From: Rhodothermia bacterium | Lineage (GTDB): Bacteria > Bacteroidota > Rhodothermia > Rhodothermales > JABDKH01 | Assembly (NCBI GenBank): GCA_018679295.1 | Contig: JAHHLP010000444.1 | Span: 1-13,699, forward strand | Direction of reading: 5' to 3' | DNA length: 13,699 bases | Program-made: the position numbers and the translations under genes | Notes under the pieces: generated by a model | Databases searched by the model: none | What the model saw: only the letters and a program-made list of their open reading frames with translations | What the model was told of the DNA's origin: nothing | Shown: positions 1 to 5,090 of the stretch, piece by piece | Numbering within the stretch: the stretch's first letter is position 1 | Layout: the number at the start of each line of letters is the position of its first letter

Positions 1-873
1 CCCGGTGCTGATGGCGAAGAGCCGACGCCGTACGCCATCGACTTCAGCGGGACAGGAGGATTGCAGAAAGTAGATGTCGGGCTCGGATACAACGTAGGAT
101 CGGGCCTGGCCGTCGGCGCAAGCGTCAATTTCGTCTTCGGACTAATAGACGAGTTTCGGCTGACCTCCTTTGATTCCGGCCTGTTCGCATCGACACGTAT
201 CTCGAACGCGACCCGGGTGTCCGGTACTTCCGCGACATTGGGGGTTCAGTCAACTGCCAGATCATTACTCCGTGATGAAGACCAACTCGCGGTCGGTGCT
301 GTCTTCGCGTTTCCAATGACGCTAGACGGCAAGAAAGTGCTGACCATTGGCGAGTCGCTGGACAAGGATACGTTAGGCACCACGTCGGATGTGGACATGG
401 ATTTTCCATGGCGTCTCGGAGTGGGTGCGGCGTATTCCCCGAGCCGCAAGGTGACGATAATGGCCGAGGGTCGATTTGAGCCCTGGTCGGAGTTCGGCGC
501 GAACATACCGCTACCCGGACTCGAGGCGGGTACTGACGGCCCGCAGGATCGTTTGCGGTTGAGCGGTGGCGTTGAAATACTGCCCGCGGGAACCGATCTT
601 TTCGCCCCCTACCTACAGCAGATCGCGTATCGGGTGGGATTCTTTACGGACAAGTCGTACGTTCAACCACTGCCTGGCGAGGACCTGAGGTCGTACGGAA
701 TCACAGGAGGATTAAGCTTCCCGACCCGAATCCCTGGCACGCGGATTGATATAAACCTGGAGGTAGGCCGGCGTGGTAACACGGACAACGGCCTTGTTCG
801 AGAAACTTACTATCGAATCGGTGTCAACGTGAACATCGGAGAGCGCTGGTTCTTCAAGAGACCGTTGGGATAA
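1..873 (+). CDS. Outer-membrane beta-barrel protein, FadL/OmpP1-like (5' end off the window)
   Basis: The reading frame is open from base 1 to a TAA at 871-873, giving 290 visible residues. The TTG at 61 is therefore probably internal and the true start lies left of the window. The protein alternates short hydrophobic and polar stretches with Gly/Asp/Asn turns, such as VGLGYNVGSGLAVGASVNF near the left end, RLGVGAAYSPSRKVTIMAEG in the middle and YYRIGVNVNIGERWFFKRP at the end. This is the pattern of a transmembrane beta-barrel. The aromatic-basic tail (ERWFFKR) resembles barrels of Bacteroidota that are annotated as OmpP1/FadL or generic outer-membrane proteins. The role is probably outer-membrane transport or assembly, but the substrate cannot be read from sequence. 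A TPR gene follows after 39 bases on the same strand and is likely co-transcribed. The barrel call is fairly secure; the FadL label is only a resemblance. Confidence 0.72.
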   Translation, partial: PGADGEEPTPYAIDFSGTGGLQKVDVGLGYNVGSGLAVGASVNFVFGLIDEFRLTSFDSGLFASTRISNATRVSGTSATLGVQSTARSLLRDEDQLAVGAVFAFPMTLDGKKVLTIGESLDKDTLGTTSDVDMDFPWRLGVGAAYSPSRKVTIMAEGRFEPWSEFGANIPLPGLEAGTDGPQDRLRLSGGVEILPAGTDLFAPYLQQIAYRVGFFTDKSYVQPLPGEDLRSYGITGGLSFPTRIPGTRIDINLEVGRRGNTDNGLVRETYYRIGVNVNIGERWFFKRPLG

Positions 874-912
874 CGGGAAACACCGACCCTCGGTTGAAAA
901 ACAGATTGAGTG

Positions 913-2232
913 ATGACTATCAAGACGCTGGTAAGCACGATTCTCCTAATGCTAATGATTGTGGGCGCAGGCTTGGTCGCCCCCCTCGAGGCGTACGCGC
1001 AGGCCCCGAACGAGCCGGATCAGCAGCAGAAGGCCATGTATTACAGTCTGTATTACGAGGACTTCAAGAACGAGAATTATGAAAGCGCTCTCGAGAACCT
1101 GCGCTGGATTCTGAACAAAGCGCCTGGATTTCCTCGAAACAATGACCGCAACTTCGAACGTGCCGTTAAGGTCTTTCGCGAGGTAGCTGTCAAGCAAACA
1201 GATCCGGAGTCAAAGCAGGCCTACTTCGACTCGGCTTTGGTCATTTTCGACACGGCAGTGTCCAGATTAAAGGACGCTGAGGCAGAGGTCAGCGAGTACG
1301 ATTGGATTTTTGGCAAAGGAAAGTTCATTCAGGAGAACGCCGAGCATTTGCAGGACCTTCAACCCCAAGTCGGTGACCTTTACCGGCAAGCGTTCGAGAT
1401 GGACCCGACGAGGATGCAGCCCTACTACGTCAACTACATCGTCGCTGATTTTGCGAAGAAGGACGACAAGCAGTCGGCTGTCGATTTTCTAGAGACCATC
1501 GAGAGCACGTATCCGGACGACGAGGAGTTTGCGACTTTAGTCGCTAATTGGCGCAACTCTCTCTTCACGTCACCCGACGAGCGGTACGAGTTCGTGTCAA
1601 ACCAGTTGGATAAGAATCCGGAAGACTGCGATCTGGTACTGGAGAAGCTGGAACTGGCGATGGAGCTGGGCTATCGTGACGACGTATACGAGTTGTCGGA
1701 GCAGGTGTTGGGTTGTGAACAGTCCGCCCGCACTTTCCGCATTATCGGCAAGATGAAACTCGACGACGGTGAAGCGGAAGAGGCATTCACGCTGTTCGAA
1801 AGCGCCTTGGAACAGCCGGGCGGTACCGACAACGCCAGAGAGATCTACTACAACATGGGCATTGCACAGCAGCAGCTGGGGCGGCTCTCGCGGGCGCGTA
1901 CCTTCTTCCGACAAGCTCTTCAAGCCGACCCGAGTTATGGACCTGCCTTGATGGCGATCGGCGACCTCTACGTAACCGCGATTGCCAATTGCGGCAGTTT
2001 CGAACGGGAGGACCGAGCGGTGTACTGGCTGGTCACCGACTACTACGATCGAGCCCGGTCGGTGGACCCGACGATCGCATCGGCGGCCCAGAGGAAAAGC
2101 AGGCAGTACCGGGCGTACTATCCCGACCAGGAAGCGCTGTTCTTCAAGGGCTGGCAAGCAGGACAAAGATATGTGGTCGATTACGGTTGCTATAGCTGGA
2201 TCGGAGAAGCCACGACCGTGAAGAGTCCGTGA
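913..2232 (+). CDS. Exported tetratricopeptide-repeat protein, Bacteroidota type
   Basis: The protein has 439 residues from the ATG at 913. A GTG directly before it (910) would add one Met, and neither start has a clear Shine-Dalgarno site. Residues 1-30 form a signal peptide: a Lys near the N-terminus, a long Leu/Ile/Met/Val core and a probable AYA|QA cleavage. The product should therefore be periplasmic or outer-membrane associated. Helical TPR-like repeats run through the mature chain, clearest around residues 280-350 (Y-Y-N-M-G-I-A, then A-R-T-F-F-R-Q-A-L and D-P-S-Y-G-P-A). The last roughly 80 residues (C360 G S F E; Y-W-L-V-T-D-Y-Y-D-R-A; G425 C Y S W I G E A T T V) form a C-terminal module I recognise from Bacteroidota TPR proteins. 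The mature chain has exactly four cysteines (239, 268, 360, 426), which could form disulfides in the periplasm. It probably acts as a scaffold with the upstream barrel. The exact function is unknown. Confidence 0.85.
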   Translation: MTIKTLVSTILLMLMIVGAGLVAPLEAYAQAPNEPDQQQKAMYYSLYYEDFKNENYESALENLRWILNKAPGFPRNNDRNFERAVKVFREVAVKQTDPESKQAYFDSALVIFDTAVSRLKDAEAEVSEYDWIFGKGKFIQENAEHLQDLQPQVGDLYRQAFEMDPTRMQPYYVNYIVADFAKKDDKQSAVDFLETIESTYPDDEEFATLVANWRNSLFTSPDERYEFVSNQLDKNPEDCDLVLEKLELAMELGYRDDVYELSEQVLGCEQSARTFRIIGKMKLDDGEAEEAFTLFESALEQPGGTDNAREIYYNMGIAQQQLGRLSRARTFFRQALQADPSYGPALMAIGDLYVTAIANCGSFEREDRAVYWLVTDYYDRARSVDPTIASAAQRKSRQYRAYYPDQEALFFKGWQAGQRYVVDYGCYSWIGEATTVKSP

Positions 2233-2252
2233 TCGACTAACCGACCAACGTT

Positions 2253-2286
2253 AGAAGGGCCGGCGGTAACAGCTTCCGGCCCTTCT
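2253..2286 (+). terminator. Hairpin terminator after the TPR gene
   Basis: Bases 2253-2263 (AGAAGGGCCGG) pair perfectly with 2276-2286 (CCGGCCCTTCT) around a 12-base loop. The stem is 11 bp and GC-rich, and it lies 21 bases after the TPR stop. Only a short, mixed TTGCT-type tail follows, so it is not a textbook U-tract terminator. Position and strength still make it the likely end of the barrel-TPR transcript. Confidence 0.65.
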
Positions 2287-2313
2287 TGCTATCGGGCCCA
2301 CCGCTGCCAACGC

Positions 2314-2344
2314 TTGTTATTGACGGGCTCAATGGCGAATTTTG
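2314..2344 (+). promoter_or_regulatory. Possible Bacteroidota-type promoter for the eno operon
   Basis: Between the hairpin and eno, a TTG at 2314-2316 is followed 20 bases later by GAATTTTG at 2337-2344. The second element matches the Bacteroidota -7 consensus TAnnTTTG except at its first base. The predicted start of transcription would give a leader of about 50 bases that is C/A-rich and has no Shine-Dalgarno site. This is a weak match, supported mainly by its location in the only sizeable gap upstream of eno. A sigma70-like TTGACG at 2320-2325 has no suitable -10 partner. Confidence 0.22.
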
Positions 2345-2401
2345 GTGTTGGCCAGTACCCACCGAAGCCCCCATCTGCACCCACCCAAAGCCGATTAATT
2401 C

Positions 2402-3685
2402 ATGTCTATTATTGAGCAGATCGTCGGTCGTCAAATCCTGGACAGCCGCGGCAATCCAACGGTCGAAGTTGATGTCGTCACCAGCGACGGGGCGTTCGGC
2501 CGTGCAGCCGTACCAAGTGGCGCATCGACTGGCGAGTACGAGGCGGTTGAGCTCAGAGACGGCGATAAGTCCCGATACGTCGGCAAGGGTGTTTTGGGAG
2601 CCGTCAAGAACGTCAATGAGGTCATCGCGCCACAGGTTGTTGGCCACAGTGTACTTGAGCAGACTGCACTCGATCACTACCTGATCGAGTTGGACGGCAC
2701 ACCGAACAAAAGCAAGCTGGGGGCGAATGCCATCCTGGGCGTCTCGTTGGCAGCTGCCAAGGCGGCTGCCGCTAGTGCCGGCCTTCCCCTGTACCGATAC
2801 ATCGGCGGGACATTCGCCAATACGCTCCCTGTCCCCATGATGAATATCATCAACGGCGGCCGCCATGCCGATAACAACGTCGACATGCAGGAATTCATGA
2901 TAATGCCGGTCGGCAGCGAGAATTTCTCCGAGGCGCTTCGAGCAGGCGTCGAGATCTTCCACACGCTGAAGAAGGTGTTGCAATCGAAAGGCTACAACAC
3001 GGCAGTCGGCGACGAGGGGGGATTTGCTCCTAACTTGAAGTCCAACGAAGAGGCCATCGAGGTCATACTCGAAGCGGCCGAGAAAGCGGGATACTCACCC
3101 GGATCTGATGTCTTCATCGCCCTTGACCCCGCTTCATCGGAGATGTACTCCGAAGGCAAATATGTCTTCTGGAAGAGCGATCCCGACACCAAGAGGTCGT
3201 CCGACGACATGGTTCGGTACTGGTCAGAATGGGTCGATAAGTACCCGATAATTTCGATCGAGGACGCCATGGACGAAAATGACTGGGACGGCTGGACGTC
3301 GCTGACCCGGGCAGTTGGCACGCAGGTGCAACTCGTAGGTGATGACTTGTTCGTGACAAACACGGAACGACTCTCGACTGGAATCGATAAGGGTTGTGCG
3401 AACTCGATCCTGATCAAGTTGAACCAAATCGGTACGCTCACGGAGACATTGGAAGCCATCAACACCGCCCATCGCAACGGTTACACATCCGTAATCAGCC
3501 ACCGGTCCGGTGAGACCGAGGACGCAACTATTGCGGACCTCGCCGTCGCCACGGGTGCAGGCCAGATCAAGACCGGATCGGCTAGCAGGAGTGATCGGAC
3601 GGCCAAGTACAATCAACTGCTGAGAATCGAGCAGGAGCTGGCTGCAGAGGCTGTTTACCCCGGCGCTGACGCGTTCCGTTTCTAG
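2402..3685 (+). CDS. eno: Enolase (phosphopyruvate hydratase)
   Basis: The enzyme converts 2-phosphoglycerate to phosphoenolpyruvate in the cytoplasm, in lower glycolysis and gluconeogenesis. The protein has 427 residues, close to the usual bacterial length, and matches the family from end to end. Visible active-site elements are the flexible loop SGASTGEYEAVE (39-50), H155 in NGGRHADN, Q163/E164 in DMQEF, E205 in GDEGGF, and metal ligands D242 (ALDPASSE), E287 (SIEDAM) and D314 (VGDDLF). Catalytic K339 lies in the signature ILIKLNQIGTLTET, the S-H-R-S-G-E-T loop is at 366-372, and K390 is in QIKTGSASR. All expected catalytic residues are present. The ATG at 2402 is preceded by AT-rich bases and no Shine-Dalgarno site, but MSIIEQIVGRQILDSRGNPT is the standard enolase N-terminus. 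It begins a four-gene run; the divIC-like gene starts 9 bases after the stop, echoing the eno-ftsB/divIC neighbourhood seen in other bacteria. Confidence 0.98.
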   Translation: MSIIEQIVGRQILDSRGNPTVEVDVVTSDGAFGRAAVPSGASTGEYEAVELRDGDKSRYVGKGVLGAVKNVNEVIAPQVVGHSVLEQTALDHYLIELDGTPNKSKLGANAILGVSLAAAKAAAASAGLPLYRYIGGTFANTLPVPMMNIINGGRHADNNVDMQEFMIMPVGSENFSEALRAGVEIFHTLKKVLQSKGYNTAVGDEGGFAPNLKSNEEAIEVILEAAEKAGYSPGSDVFIALDPASSEMYSEGKYVFWKSDPDTKRSSDDMVRYWSEWVDKYPIISIEDAMDENDWDGWTSLTRAVGTQVQLVGDDLFVTNTERLSTGIDKGCANSILIKLNQIGTLTETLEAINTAHRNGYTSVISHRSGETEDATIADLAVATGAGQIKTGSASRSDRTAKYNQLLRIEQELAAEAVYPGADAFRF

Positions 3686-3694
3686 ACAGGGCAA

Positions 3695-4009
3695 ATGCAA
3701 ATGGAGATCGGCTGGCTTTCGAGATTGCGCAACAGGAGCTTCCGACGACGAGTCGTGATGCTGGCCGCCTCGCTGCTACTCATCTGGCTCACGTTCTTCG
3801 ACAGTCACAGCATCAGTCGACGCATCGCGTGGCATCGCGAGCTGTCACAGCTTGAGTCAGAGAACGAGCAGCTGCGCGCGGAGATTGATCAGCTTGAGTC
3901 CGAGCTAAAGGAGGGTCTGACCGACAAACGGGTCGAAAAGATCGCCCGGGAGCAGTACCATATGAAGAGACCCGGTGAAACCGTGCACCAGGTTGAAGAC
4001 AAGCGGTAG
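3695..4009 (+). CDS. Septum formation initiator, FtsB/DivIC family
   Basis: This is a small bitopic membrane protein of 104 residues. It has a basic cytoplasmic N-terminus (R-L-R-N-R-S-F-R-R-R), one transmembrane helix at about 20-36, then an extracytoplasmic coiled coil at about 47-73 with Leu/Ile heptads (QLESENEQLRAEIDQLESEL). The C-terminal motif EKIAREQYHMKRPGE is typical of FtsB/DivIC, in which this family bridges the divisome proteins FtsL and FtsQ/DivIB. The coiled coil contains an exact 11-base repeat (3848-3858 and 3890-3900) spaced exactly two heptads apart. The ATG at 3695 follows a short ACAGGG; a second in-frame ATG at 3701 is equally possible and would remove two residues. The gene lies 9 bases after eno and 18 bases before the ROK kinase, so it is almost certainly in their operon. 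Confidence 0.88.
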   Translation: MQMEIGWLSRLRNRSFRRRVVMLAASLLLIWLTFFDSHSISRRIAWHRELSQLESENEQLRAEIDQLESELKEGLTDKRVEKIAREQYHMKRPGETVHQVEDKR

Positions 4010-4020
4010 CTGCACACCAC

Positions 4021-4025
4021 AGGAG
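4021..4025 (+). promoter_or_regulatory. Closely spaced ribosome binding site of the ROK kinase
   Basis: AGGAG is one of the few strong Shine-Dalgarno cores in the window, but only two bases separate it from the ATG at 4028, well under the usual five to nine. The start is not in doubt because the ROK nucleotide-binding motif begins at residue 7. Either the short spacing is tolerated or the match is fortuitous. Confidence 0.4.
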
Positions 4026-4027
4026 TC

Positions 4028-5041
4028 ATGTCTCATTACGCTGTCGGGATCGATCTCGGAGGAACCTCCATCAAGGGGGGTCTCATAGAGAGCAAGAGAG
4101 GCGTCGTGCATCACGCGGCTATCGATACGGAGTCCGAGGAGGGGCCCGATCATGTCCTTGATCGCATTTCGACTCTGGTGCGGGAACTCCGGGCGAAGGC
4201 GCCCGACGGACGGGTGGAGGGCATTGGAATCGGAGCGCCGGGCTCGATAGATTGGACGCGCACGACGGTGCATCATCCGCCCAATTTTCCTGGCTGGATC
4301 GAGGTCAACGTTCGCGACGCCATCAACGAGCGGCTTGGGGAAGAGCTCCTCGTTCTGGTGGAGAATGACGCCAACGCAGCCGGGCTCGGCTCAGCTTTTT
4401 TCGGAGCAGGACGACCGTACGACGATTTCATTATGGTCACCCTGGGGACGGGGGTCGGCGGCGCGATCATCTATCAGAACAAAGTCTTCCGCGGCTCTAC
4501 GGGAGGGGCCGGTGAGATTGGTCATATGACCATCGACTATGAGGGTCCGTTTGCGCGCAGTGGCGTCGCGGGCGCGATTGAGGCGTATCTCGGTCAACGT
4601 TTTCTGTCACGGCACGCGCGTTATCGACTCATGACCCGTCATGATTCCTTGATTCATCGGATGGCCGAGGAAGATCTGATGGGCATCACCCCGAAGATGC
4701 TCTACGACGCTGCCTGCGAGGACGATGAGGGTGCGCAAGAGGTGCTGGCCTGGGCCGGCCACAAGTTGGGATGCGTCCTGGGATCCTGCGTAAATCTTCT
4801 CGACATCCGGACGATAATTGTAGGTGGCGGGTTGTCCGCGGCAGGAGATTATATCCTGGACACGGCCCGCAAGACAATTGTTCGGTTTGTCACACCCGGC
4901 CTGAGCGACAACCTCCTGATCATTCAAGAAACCCTGGGCAATGAGGTCGGTATGCTCGGGGCGGCCCGCCTCATTTTTGAGTACCTGGATGAGTTGTCGA
5001 CGGATCGGAAGGTTGCGCAAGAAGGCCGCGTTCCCGGCTAG
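4028..5041 (+). CDS. ROK-family sugar kinase, probable glucokinase, lacking the zinc-site cysteines
   Basis: The protein has 337 residues of the ROK fold (actin-like ATPase). Visible motifs are the phosphate-binding GIDLGGTSIKGG (7-18), the catalytic-base region ENDANAAGLGSAFFGAG with D114, the second phosphate motif TLGTGVGGAII (138-148), GGAGEIGHM with E163 and H166, and the adenosine motif IIVGGGLSAAG (about 263-273). ROK glucokinases phosphorylate glucose to glucose-6-phosphate in the cytoplasm. In most ROK members the segment after EIGH carries C-x-C-G-x-x-G-C-x-E, whose cysteines help bind structural zinc. Here the aligned segment is P-F-A-R-S-G-V-A-G-A-I-E (174-185): all the cysteines are gone while the closing Glu (E185) remains. 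Other sugar substrates (fructose, N-acetylhexosamines) cannot be excluded. The gene sits 18 bases after the divIC-like gene and is followed by lptD on the same strand. Confidence 0.87.
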   Translation: MSHYAVGIDLGGTSIKGGLIESKRGVVHHAAIDTESEEGPDHVLDRISTLVRELRAKAPDGRVEGIGIGAPGSIDWTRTTVHHPPNFPGWIEVNVRDAINERLGEELLVLVENDANAAGLGSAFFGAGRPYDDFIMVTLGTGVGGAIIYQNKVFRGSTGGAGEIGHMTIDYEGPFARSGVAGAIEAYLGQRFLSRHARYRLMTRHDSLIHRMAEEDLMGITPKMLYDAACEDDEGAQEVLAWAGHKLGCVLGSCVNLLDIRTIIVGGGLSAAGDYILDTARKTIVRFVTPGLSDNLLIIQETLGNEVGMLGAARLIFEYLDELSTDRKVAQEGRVPG

Positions 5042-5090
5042 TGCCCGTTCGTCAACACGCGCGCTGCGGTCGCAGACCTCTCGAGCTACG

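Noticed and set aside
894..1082. Small plus-strand frame overlapping the TPR start
   Set aside because: It is out of frame with the signal peptide of the TPR protein and has no features of its own.
1597..2166. 189-codon minus-strand open frame opposite the TPR gene
   Set aside because: It is a shadow of the TPR gene with no family resemblance.
2237..2983. 248-codon minus-strand open frame opposite eno
   Set aside because: It lies antisense to a perfectly conserved enolase and the terminator hairpin, its product has no recognisable fold, and long antisense frames are common opposite GC-rich codons.
5064..5075. CTGCG-GT-CGCAG mini-hairpin between the kinase and lptD
   Set aside because: A two-base loop is too tight, the stem is short and no T-tract follows, so it does not separate the two genes.
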